From Fimenecus sp964557975 (GTDB taxonomy: Bacteria > Bacillota > Clostridia > Oscillospirales > Acutalibacteraceae), in assembly GCA_964557975.1 (NCBI GenBank), contig CAZLCG010000015.1, positions 1 to 41,109 on the forward strand: DNA of 41,109 nt, read 5' to 3'. Positions 33,801 to 41,109 of this stretch are shown in pieces (position 1 is the stretch's first letter; each line of letters begins with the position of its first letter). Under the pieces are notes generated by a model. It had not been told where the DNA came from. It searched no databases and saw only the letters and a list, made by a program, of their open reading frames with translations. Position numbers and translations under genes: made by a program.

Positions 33801-34781
33801 ATGTCTAAAGAGAAGAAACACGGTTTTATTAAATATGCCGCCCTCACTGCGGGAGCTTCCGCCGCCGCATTTATTTCCGCCGCCGCATTTATGTACAGGT
33901 TAGTGCTTTCAAGAAGCGGAATTAACAGTAAAATCGCAAACGGAGTGATGAAAAGCCAAGCAAAGGAAAAAGAGGCGGATGATTTCCGTCAAGGGCTTGA
34001 AAACATACTTTTAAACGGCGCCGAGTGGTTTGACCGAGCCGAAAAGGAAGAGCTTTCAATACCGAACAGCGAGGGTAAAATGCTCCACGCAAGCCTCATA
34101 AGACCGCAGACGGAAAGCGATATATACGTCATCTGTATTCACGGCTACAGTTCCGCGCCGAGGAAAATGGGGATTTACGCCGAAAAGTTTGTCGAGCTGG
34201 GCTATAATGTGCTTTTGCCGAGCCTTAGAGGTCACGCCGAAAGCGAGGACGAATTTGTCACAATGGGATGGAAGGACAGGCTTGACGTCCTTGACTGGAT
34301 CAACCGTCTCGTCGAGCTTTACCCCGACTGCAAAATTATACTTCACGGCGTTTCAATGGGCGCCGCTACAACCATGATGGTAACAGGCGAGAAGCTGCCC
34401 GAAAACGTGCGCCTTGCCGTTGAGGACTGCGGATATACCACCGTTTGGGATATTTTCAGCTACAAAATCACCAATTCCATGAAGCTTCCGAAATTCCCGT
34501 TCCTATACACCGCCGACAGAATTAACAGATATAAAGAGGATTTCAGCTTCAAGGAAGCCTCCTGCGTCGAGCAGGTAAAAAAGAGCGTTACTCCTACCCT
34601 GTTTATACACGGCGAGCAGGACGACTTTGTCCCGTATGAAATGCTCGACGAGGTATTCGAGGCGGCGGCGTGCGAAAAAGAAAAGGTAAGTATTCCCGAC
34701 GCGCCCCACGCAAGAAGCGTATGCGCCCATCCCGAAATGTATTGGCGTGCGGTTACCGACTTTATTAAAAAACATATCTAA
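33801..34781 (+). CDS. Membrane-anchored alpha/beta hydrolase
   Basis: A 326-residue hydrolase with an N-terminal hydrophobic, Ala-rich anchor (about residues 12-35). The oxyanion-hole HGYSS is at 114-118, nucleophile Ser185 in GVSMG, the acid Asp274-275 in GEQDDF, and His303 in DAPHA. It resembles the BEM46/YfhR-type esterase/peptidase group. The substrate is unknown. GAAGGGAG precedes the ATG. It is a single-gene unit ending at a strong terminator, just upstream of spoIVA. Confidence 0.9.
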   Translation: MSKEKKHGFIKYAALTAGASAAAFISAAAFMYRLVLSRSGINSKIANGVMKSQAKEKEADDFRQGLENILLNGAEWFDRAEKEELSIPNSEGKMLHASLIRPQTESDIYVICIHGYSSAPRKMGIYAEKFVELGYNVLLPSLRGHAESEDEFVTMGWKDRLDVLDWINRLVELYPDCKIILHGVSMGAATTMMVTGEKLPENVRLAVEDCGYTTVWDIFSYKITNSMKLPKFPFLYTADRINRYKEDFSFKEASCVEQVKKSVTPTLFIHGEQDDFVPYEMLDEVFEAAACEKEKVSIPDAPHARSVCAHPEMYWRAVTDFIKKHI

Positions 34782-34831
34782 CCCGAAAAGCGTGAACGTC
34801 GCTCCGATTTAAATAATCTTAAAATCATTTT

Positions 34832-34866
34832 GACCGTTTCGGACAGAACCGAGACGGTCTTTTATT
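34832..34866 (+). terminator. Terminator after the alpha/beta hydrolase
   Basis: GACCGTTTCGG pairs with CCGAGACGGTC around ACAGAA and is followed by TTTTATT. Confidence 0.85.
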
Positions 34867-34887
34867 ATTCTTTTAACAATGTTTTAT

Positions 34888-34917
34888 TCATATATAGACA
34901 AACACGGGAATATAAAT
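34888..34917 (+). promoter_or_regulatory. Candidate sigma-E promoter for spoIVA
   Basis: TCATATA (34888-34894), a 14-base spacer and AATATAAAT (34909-34917) resemble the mother-cell sigma-E pattern expected for spoIVA. Confidence 0.45.
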
Positions 34918-34973
34918 CAATAGAAAACAAGTTGTCATAATGATTTTTCATAACAGACTTAGGAGGTAACACA

Positions 34974-36452
34974 ATGACAGAAAAGAGCATATATGCCGAT
35001 ATATCGTCAAGGACGGGCGGTGATATTTACGTCGGCGTCGTCGGTCCTGTGAGGACGGGAAAATCCACATTTATCAAACGGTTTATGGATACGCTTGTTA
35101 TTCCAAATATCAAGGACGAAGCGAAGCACGACAGAACGGTTGACGAGCTTCCGCAGTCCTCGGCGGGCAGAACAATTATGACGACAGAGCCGAAATTCAT
35201 ACCTGAAACCGCCGTTGAGGTTACCCTGCCCGACAACGCTTCGTTTAGAGTCAGAATGATCGACTGCGTAGGCTATATTGTGCCAAGCTCGCTCGGATAT
35301 ATCGAGGGCGACAGTCCGAGAATGGTTCGTACGCCTTGGTTTGACCACGAAATACCTTTTAATATGGCGGCTGAAATCGGCACCCAAAAGGTTATCACCG
35401 AGCATTCTACAATAGGACTTGTAATTACTACGGACGGCAGCATTTCCGACATCCCCCGCGACGAATACGAGGAGGCTGAGGATAGAGTTATTACCGAGCT
35501 TAAAGAGCTTAATAAGCCGTTTATTGTTCTTTTAAACTGCACATACCCTAAGAGTACAAGCGCCCTCAGTCTTGCCGAAAGCCTTACCGAAAAATACTCC
35601 GTACCCGTAGTGCCTGCCAACTGTCTTGAGCTTTCGGATGGTGAAATAAAGGAAATTCTTACGCAGATCCTGTTTGAATTTCCCGTCAGAGAGGTGTCGG
35701 TGGATTTCCCCGCATGGCTTGTTTCCCTGCCCGCCGACCATTGGCTTCGCGGTAACGTATATTCGGCGGTTAACGCGGCGGCTAAGTCGATGTCGCTTGT
35801 GCGCGACGTGGGCGTGCTTACCGAGGAGCTTAAGGAGTGCGAATATATTGAGGACGCGTCGGTTTCAAAAATGAATCTCGGCGAGGGAAGCGCGTGGATT
35901 TCCGTAAAAATGAACAACGATTTGTTCTATAAGATCCTTGCCGAACATTCCGGAATTGAAATAAACAGCGAACAGGAGCTTATGAACTGCATTTGCGAGC
36001 TGAGCCGCGCCAAAAAGGAATACGATAAAATAAAATATGCTCTCGACGAGGTCGAAAGCACGGGCTACGGCATAATTATGCCCGATATTGACGAGCTGAC
36101 GCTCAAAGAGCCTGAAATTATCAAGCAGGGCGGCAGATACGGCGTAAGGCTTTCCGCCGCCGCTCCGTCGATTCACATGCTCAGGGCAAATATTGAAACC
36201 GAGGTAGCGCCGATAGTCGGTACGGAAAGCCAGTCCGAGGAGCTTGTCAAATACCTGCTTGCGGGCTTTGAGGAGGATCCGGCAAAGATTTGGGAGTCGA
36301 ACATATTCGGCAAATCCTTAAACGAGCTTGTCAACGAAGGGCTTCGCAACAAGCTGTTCCATATGCCGACCGAGGCGAGAATGAAGATGCAGGAAACCCT
36401 TGAAAGGGTCATTAACGAGGGCTGCAACGGACTTATTTGCATTATTCTTTAA
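34974..36452 (+). CDS. spoIVA: Stage IV sporulation protein A
   Basis: A 492-residue spore-coat base-layer ATPase that polymerises on the forespore surface. Walker A GPVRTGKS is at residues 24-31. The family signature VIPNIKDEAKHDRTVDELPQ follows, and the C-terminal coat-assembly region ends in CNGLICIIL. The length is typical. AGGAGG precedes the ATG. It shows that the host has an endospore pathway, at least in part. A sigma-E-like promoter lies upstream and a terminator downstream, so it is monocistronic. Confidence 0.96.
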   Translation: MTEKSIYADISSRTGGDIYVGVVGPVRTGKSTFIKRFMDTLVIPNIKDEAKHDRTVDELPQSSAGRTIMTTEPKFIPETAVEVTLPDNASFRVRMIDCVGYIVPSSLGYIEGDSPRMVRTPWFDHEIPFNMAAEIGTQKVITEHSTIGLVITTDGSISDIPRDEYEEAEDRVITELKELNKPFIVLLNCTYPKSTSALSLAESLTEKYSVPVVPANCLELSDGEIKEILTQILFEFPVREVSVDFPAWLVSLPADHWLRGNVYSAVNAAAKSMSLVRDVGVLTEELKECEYIEDASVSKMNLGEGSAWISVKMNNDLFYKILAEHSGIEINSEQELMNCICELSRAKKEYDKIKYALDEVESTGYGIIMPDIDELTLKEPEIIKQGGRYGVRLSAAAPSIHMLRANIETEVAPIVGTESQSEELVKYLLAGFEEDPAKIWESNIFGKSLNELVNEGLRNKLFHMPTEARMKMQETLERVINEGCNGLICIIL

Positions 36453-36475
36453 TTACATCTTAATAAAAACAGCAC

Positions 36476-36507
36476 AAGGGACGCCCGCACGGCGTCCCTT
36501 ATGCTTT
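36476..36507. terminator. Bidirectional terminator between spoIVA and fhs
   Basis: AAGGGACGCC and GGCGTCCCTT form a perfect 10-bp stem around CGCAC, with T-rich flanks on both strands. Confidence 0.8.
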
Positions 36508-36522
36508 AAAGGGCAAAATATA

Positions 36523-38193
36523 TTAAAACAGTCCTTTTATATTGCCGTCGGAGTCAATGTCAATATTGTACGCCGCGGGGACCTTGGGAAGCCCCGGCAT
36601 TGTCATAATATCGCCCGTGAGGCAAACAATAAACCCCGCCCCCGACGAAAGACGAATGTCCCGAACCGTCATTGTAAAGCCCTCGGGCTTGCCCAAAAGC
36701 GCGGGATTGTCGGACAGCGAATACTGCGTTTTAGCAACGCATACGGGGAGCTTGTCCTGCCCGAGCGCGACAATATCGGCAAGCGATTTCTTTGCCTGAG
36801 CCGTCAGGATAATATCGTCCGCACGGTAAATTTCCTTTGCCAAAATGCGAAGCTTTTCCTCCACAGTGAGATTTACGTCATAAATCGGCGCGTAGTTTGA
36901 CGGCTTGGTTTCAACGGTTTTGACTACCTTTTCAGCCAAATCCTTACCGCCCTCGCCGCCTTTCGCGAACACCTCGGTCAAGGAAACCTCAACGCCCATA
37001 TCGCGGCAGAAGTCCTCTATTACCTTGATTTCGGCTTCGGTATCGGTATAAAAACGGTTTATCGCAACAACTGCGGGCACGCCGTATTTCTGCATATTCT
37101 CAATATGAGTTTTAAGGTTGACTATGCCCTTTTTAAGCGCTTCGACATTCTCGTTTGAAAGCTCGGTTTTCAAAACGCCGCCGTTATATTTAAGCGCCCT
37201 TATCGTTGCGACTATAACAATGCAGGACGGTTTAAGACCTGCATATCGGCATTTTATATCGAGGAATTTTTCAGCGCCCAGATCCGCGCCGAAGCCCGCT
37301 TCGGTTATACAGTAATCCGCCATTTTAAGCCCCAGCTTGGTTGCCGTTACCGAGTTACAGCCATGCGCGATATTGGCGAACGGTCCGCCGTGCATTAAAG
37401 CGGGAGTATTTTCAAGCGTTTGAACAAGGTTTGGCTTAACGGCGTCCTTCAACAGAGCCGCCATTGAGCCTACGGCGTTCAGATCCTTTGCGTAAACAGG
37501 CTTGCCGTCATATGTGTAGGCGACAAGAATCCTTGACAGCCTTTGCTTCAGGTCGTCAATATCCGAAGCAAGACAAAGTATAGCCATAACCTCGGAGGCG
37601 ACGGTGATCATAAAATTATCTTCTCTCGGCACACCGTTTACCTTGCCGCCCAAGCCTACCACGACATTCCTGAGTGCTCTGTCGTTCATATCGAGACAGC
37701 GCTTAAAGAGTATTCTTCTCGGGTCTATTTGAAGCTCGTTCCCCTGCTGTAAATGGTTGTCGATTACAGCGCACAAAAGGTTGTTCGCGGCAGTCAGAGC
37801 GTGCATATCTCCGGTAAAATGCAGGTTAATATCCTCCATCGGGATCACCTGAGCATAGCCGCCTCCCGCCGCGCCGCCTTTAACGCCGAAAACAGGTCCC
37901 ATTGACGGCTCGCGCAAAGCGATAATTGCATTTTTGCCGATTTTGCTCATAGCCTCGCCCAAGCCGACCGTTACGGTGGTCTTGCCCTCGCCTGCCGGCG
38001 TCGGGTTTATTGCCGTAACAAGAACGAGCTTTCCGTCCTGTCTGTCTTTAAGCTTTTCAATAAGCGAAAGAGGTAATTTTGCCTTGTATTTTCCGTAAAA
38101 TTCAAGGTCGTCCTCCTCCACCGGCAGTTTTTTTGCAATTTCCTTAATAGGCAGGCACTTTGCCGCCTGCGCGATTTCAATGTCCGATAACAT
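36523..38193 (-). CDS. fhs: Formate-tetrahydrofolate ligase
   Basis: A 556-residue enzyme that joins formate to THF with ATP, giving 10-formyl-THF for purine and one-carbon metabolism. The P-loop-like TPAGEGKTT is at residues 65-73. The GVKGGAAGGGYAQV segment and the C-terminal GDIMTMPGLPK are family marks. The length is normal. Its ATG shares one base with the stop of the upstream response-regulator gene (TAATG), with GGAGG inside that gene, so translation is coupled. It is the last gene of a kinase-regulator-fhs operon, which is unusual company for fhs. Confidence 0.97.
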   Translation of the reverse strand: MLSDIEIAQAAKCLPIKEIAKKLPVEEDDLEFYGKYKAKLPLSLIEKLKDRQDGKLVLVTAINPTPAGEGKTTVTVGLGEAMSKIGKNAIIALREPSMGPVFGVKGGAAGGGYAQVIPMEDINLHFTGDMHALTAANNLLCAVIDNHLQQGNELQIDPRRILFKRCLDMNDRALRNVVVGLGGKVNGVPREDNFMITVASEVMAILCLASDIDDLKQRLSRILVAYTYDGKPVYAKDLNAVGSMAALLKDAVKPNLVQTLENTPALMHGGPFANIAHGCNSVTATKLGLKMADYCITEAGFGADLGAEKFLDIKCRYAGLKPSCIVIVATIRALKYNGGVLKTELSNENVEALKKGIVNLKTHIENMQKYGVPAVVAINRFYTDTEAEIKVIEDFCRDMGVEVSLTEVFAKGGEGGKDLAEKVVKTVETKPSNYAPIYDVNLTVEEKLRILAKEIYRADDIILTAQAKKSLADIVALGQDKLPVCVAKTQYSLSDNPALLGKPEGFTMTVRDIRLSSGAGFIVCLTGDIMTMPGLPKVPAAYNIDIDSDGNIKGLF

Positions 38194-38996
38194 TATTTTT
38201 CCTCCATAACTAATTTATTTATATGATTTTTTGTGACTTCCGCCCAAGCATAGCCGTTCATATACTCGCCCTGATAATCCGAAATCGCTTTCCTGTCCCT
38301 GCTCAAAAGTCTGTAATAATCACATTCAAACTTTGAAACGTCAACGCTGCGCTGATTTCGGACGTCAATTAGTATATCGGAAACATCGGCGTCCGCAAGC
38401 GCGGTTCTAAGGCTTTTAAGCACCTTTCTGAACAGCGACTGAACGGTTTCATCGTAATTTCTTTCTCGCCAAAGCGATAAAACGGCGTTTTCGGTGCTGA
38501 CACAGCCGCCGTTTCGGTCAACAAGAAGCGCTAAAAGTTCCTTTGCTTTTGAGCTTGAAAAATATACGGGCTTTCCGTCTACAAAAACGTCAAAATAACC
38601 GAAGGTTTTTATAAACACTCTCGGCTTTTCGCGGACGCTTACGGTTTTTACCGCCTTATAAATTTGATTTTTTACCGTTTCGGAAGAAAACGGCTTTAAA
38701 ACATATCCTATCGCATTTACGCCGAAAGCGTCATAAGCGTATTCTTTAAACCCCGTAACAAAAATAATTTTTATATCGGGGCTTAATCTGTTAAGTCTTT
38801 TTGCAAGGTCGATACCCGTCATAACAGGCATTTCTATGTCGAGAAACGCTAAATCGACCCTGTTCATAACAGTAAATTCAAGCGCGTCGGCAGGATTTGA
38901 AAATGTGTTTATACTCTCGACTTCGGGAATCTCCGAGCATATATCGGTAAGATCCTCAAGTACAAGCCGCTCGTCGTCCACCGCAATTATTTTCAT
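38193..38996 (-). CDS. Response regulator with SARP-like DNA-binding domain
   Basis: A 267-residue regulator. The receiver occupies about 1-120, with phospho-acceptor Asp53 in AFLDIEMP. The effector is a winged-helix of the SARP type (about 128-205; KTFGYFDVFVDGKPV then SSKAKELLALLVDRNG), followed by a short BTAD-like helical tail. Full BTAD length is not reached. It overlaps the upstream kinase gene by 4 bases (ATGA). The target genes are unknown; fhs is the obvious candidate because it is coupled downstream. Confidence 0.85.
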   Translation of the reverse strand: MKIIAVDDERLVLEDLTDICSEIPEVESINTFSNPADALEFTVMNRVDLAFLDIEMPVMTGIDLAKRLNRLSPDIKIIFVTGFKEYAYDAFGVNAIGYVLKPFSSETVKNQIYKAVKTVSVREKPRVFIKTFGYFDVFVDGKPVYFSSSKAKELLALLVDRNGGCVSTENAVLSLWRERNYDETVQSLFRKVLKSLRTALADADVSDILIDVRNQRSVDVSKFECDYYRLLSRDRKAISDYQGEYMNGYAWAEVTKNHINKLVMEEK

Positions 38997-40966
38997 AGCT
39001 TTACCTCCCCAAGATTATTGTATTTCTGAAGCTCAAGACCCTCCTTGAGCGTTTTAACATTGCTTTTTTTCGGCAGGCAAACCGTAACCCTTGTGCCCGC
39101 CCCCTCGGCGCTGTCAATTTTGACGGAAGCGCCCATAACCGTTTTAAAGCGCTGAGTTATATTTTTAATTCCGATATGGGATCGACCATCATCCGTTTTT
39201 TCTGTAATCCCATGCGGATCAAAGCCGACGCCGTCATCCTCAACGGTAATATAGTAATTTAATTCGTCCTCAAATGTTGAAACCGTAACGCAGCCTCCCT
39301 CGGCTTTTTTCGTAACGCCGTGCTTAATCGCGTTTTCAACAATCGGCTGTATACTGAGGGTCGGAACAAAAAAGCTGTCGGGTCCTATTTCATAATAGAC
39401 GTCAAGCTTATCGCCGAACCTTAATTTTTCGATGTTGCAGTAATATTTAACGTGTTCAAGTTCCTTGGAAAAAGGTATGGGGTCGGTTTCGGCAAGGCTG
39501 TCCATATTTCCGCGAAGATATAATGAAAAGTCTATAACGGCGCTTTCCGCCTTCTGCGGGTCGCGCCTTATAAGCGACTTAATCGTGTTAAGCGCGTTAT
39601 ATAGAAAATGCGGCTGAATCTGCGAAAGCATTATAGACATTTTCGCCTGCTCAAGCTCACGGGCGAGCTGCTGCGATTTTATGGCATACATATATATTTT
39701 TCTTATCCTTAAAGCGTGTATTACCGCGGTAAATACCACGAAAACGAAGAAACAGATCGGCATAAAGGAAGAAAAACGCGTTTCGATAAACCCGTTGGTA
39801 TAAAGCGCGTCAACCGTTATACCTACCACAATAAACAGATATGAGAGCAGATAAAGAAGCGAATTTTCCGTTTTATTTACGATTTCAATACAAAGCTTAT
39901 TTATTATATATATATCTATTATGGACGAGAACAGCTGCAGAACCGCAAAGTAGTAAACGTCAAAAACGGAGTTCGGCAGGAAGTTTATGGCGACCGCAAT
40001 TGTTAAAAACGCCGCGCTGAATGCAACCACTGTGCTTTCGCTTACCTTAATGTCAACAAACTTAATAAGGTACATAAGCGCGACAAGCTTAATTATAAAT
40101 GTCGAAATAAATATAAACAGCGTCATAATTTCATAGCTTATGCCGCCGAACAAGGGCTGTGTGACGGAATAGACCTCCGAGGTCATTATCATTCTCAGGA
40201 ACAGAATAAACGACAGTATGGGCAGCCATATCGAATACAAATCCGTATCAATAACCCTTTTGAAAATAAAAAACAGCAGGCTGCAAAAGGCAACTATTCC
40301 GCAAAAGACAAATTTAAGCCCCGTCATAAGGTTAACGGAATTGGTGTCCTGCCCGTAATTCGCAATAATAACGGGCATATAAAGACCCGAATAATTCTGC
40401 GCCGCGACCTCAATTATAATTTCAAATTCATCACTGCCGTTCAACGAGAACGGTACGGCGCTGTGCCTTGTTTCGGTCCATACTTCGTCGGCTTTTTTTG
40501 AAACGACCCCGCTTGACGAAACACGCGTTCCGTTAATATAAACATTATAAGCGCAGGCAATGTTGGGTATGTAAACCGTGAGAGGCTTTTTTGCCGAAAC
40601 ATTTTTTACAACGCATCTGTATGAAGCATATCCGCCGCTTTGGTATTTACCGTTTTTGTCAATGACGCTCGACCACGGAGAAGGAACGCTGAGGTATGAT
40701 GAAATCGACGCCGTTTCGGCGCTGTCGGAGACTAAAAGCGTATTGTAATAGAACTCCCACTCACCCGTAAGATAGGCGTTCTGACCGCCGTCGAAATTGA
40801 TCTCCGAAAGGTCAAAGGAGGCATAATCGCACTTGACGTTTTTTGATTTCTCATATCGGGAGCATCCCCATATCACGGATAAAACCGTAATAAGCACAAC
40901 GGCTGTTACAGCGGTTAAAAGCAGATTTGACTTTGCGCCTTTGCTGAGTTTATATGAGCTTTTCAA
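38993..40966 (-). CDS. 7TMR-DISM sensor histidine kinase (LytS-type catalytic part)
   Basis: A 657-residue membrane kinase. A TM helix at about 15-35 is followed by an extracellular beta-sandwich of the 7TMR-DISM type (about 45-210; LTGEWEFYYN and YASYRCVV strands). A seven-helix membrane region spans about 215-420. A His_kinase domain follows, with His453 in QIQPHFLYNALN, then HATPase with NAIKHG and EDDGVGFD. DISM domains are thought to bind carbohydrate or other small ligands. It heads an operon with the SARP-type regulator and fhs. The promoter is at 41010-41038. Confidence 0.9.
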   Translation of the reverse strand: MKSSYKLSKGAKSNLLLTAVTAVVLITVLSVIWGCSRYEKSKNVKCDYASFDLSEINFDGGQNAYLTGEWEFYYNTLLVSDSAETASISSYLSVPSPWSSVIDKNGKYQSGGYASYRCVVKNVSAKKPLTVYIPNIACAYNVYINGTRVSSSGVVSKKADEVWTETRHSAVPFSLNGSDEFEIIIEVAAQNYSGLYMPVIIANYGQDTNSVNLMTGLKFVFCGIVAFCSLLFFIFKRVIDTDLYSIWLPILSFILFLRMIMTSEVYSVTQPLFGGISYEIMTLFIFISTFIIKLVALMYLIKFVDIKVSESTVVAFSAAFLTIAVAINFLPNSVFDVYYFAVLQLFSSIIDIYIINKLCIEIVNKTENSLLYLLSYLFIVVGITVDALYTNGFIETRFSSFMPICFFVFVVFTAVIHALRIRKIYMYAIKSQQLARELEQAKMSIMLSQIQPHFLYNALNTIKSLIRRDPQKAESAVIDFSLYLRGNMDSLAETDPIPFSKELEHVKYYCNIEKLRFGDKLDVYYEIGPDSFFVPTLSIQPIVENAIKHGVTKKAEGGCVTVSTFEDELNYYITVEDDGVGFDPHGITEKTDDGRSHIGIKNITQRFKTVMGASVKIDSAEGAGTRVTVCLPKKSNVKTLKEGLELQKYNNLGEVKL

Positions 40967-41009
40967 AAGCGTTGCGCCCCCTTTGCCGAAACCTGTAAAT
41001 TACAGTTTA

Positions 41010-41038
41010 ATTATAATGCATAGATCGGAATAAAACAA
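41010..41038 (-). promoter_or_regulatory. Promoter of the kinase-regulator-fhs operon
   Basis: Minus-strand TTGTTT and a perfect TATAAT are separated by 17 bases, 44 bases upstream of the kinase start. No second feature is visible up to the window end. Confidence 0.65.
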
Positions 41039-41109
41039 GAGATTTATTGCAAAGTGTATGTGCTAAAATGATATGACCCAATAAAAAAGAGAAGTAACTT
41101 CAAAAAAAT

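Noticed and set aside
35273..35917. 214-residue ORF antisense to spoIVA
   Set aside because: spoIVA is unmistakable on the other strand, so this frame is a by-product of its codon use.

Overview
The window looks like a chromosomal stretch of a spore-forming, Gram-positive, gut-type Clostridia bacterium, most likely near Ruminococcaceae/Oscillospiraceae. The lineage call is inference from gene content: spoIVA, a Phe T-box ahead of pheST, a DnaD/DnaI-type helicase-loading pair, an FHA-FtsW-PBP cluster, strong AGGAGG-type ribosome binding sites, and short intergenic Rho-independent terminators. No phage, plasmid, insertion sequence or CRISPR array is visible. Most genes are ordinary housekeeping or envelope genes.

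Layout. 1-271 holds tandem copies of a modular hairpin repeat. 287-3479 (minus) carries a patatin-like lipase and a two-gene SDR pair. 3588-7385 (plus) is the pheST operon behind a promoter and a Phe-specific T-box riboswitch. 7485-11698 (minus) has an MFS/GPH-type transporter, a MATE transporter and a membrane-anchored GDPD-like protein whose catalytic residues have been replaced. 11943-14937 (plus) is an XRE regulator-nth-dnaD-dnaC(dnaI) operon, with three DnaA-box matches in the divergent promoter region. 15055-15285 (minus) is a stand-alone 5S rRNA gene with its own promoter and terminator. 15330-19867 (minus) has a flavin reductase-like protein and a response regulator-histidine kinase-HtrA protease cluster. 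20066-23442 (minus) is a galM-ilvN-leuC-leuD operon.

23769-27215 (plus) is an FHA-FtsW/RodA-PBP cell-wall operon whose first gene seems to start at an ACG codon. It is followed at 27267-27432 by a striking inverted array of small hairpins with heptamer linkers. Next are a divergent HMA metal-binding protein with an operator-like palindrome (minus), then thyA-folA and a pyrB fused to a PyrI-like zinc domain (plus). A second-locus copy of the 1-271 repeat family, thioredoxin, and a HAD phosphatase/GH28 pair (minus) follow. The right end has an alpha/beta hydrolase, spoIVA, and a tightly coupled minus-strand operon: 7TMR-DISM histidine kinase, REC-SARP response regulator, and formate-tetrahydrofolate ligase (fhs).

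How the genes work together. Several sets form clear functional units: Phe-tRNA charging with tRNA feedback, replication restart/helicase loading, branched-chain amino acid synthesis, septal/elongation wall synthesis, dTMP/folate/pyrimidine synthesis, and two two-component systems. The least expected observations are the hairpin array, the ACG-start FHA gene, the dead GDPD, the PyrB-zinc fusion, the DnaA-box cluster ahead of the helicase-loader operon, and the sensor-regulator-fhs operon. No radically new multi-gene system was found. All promoter and operator calls are by-eye matches.
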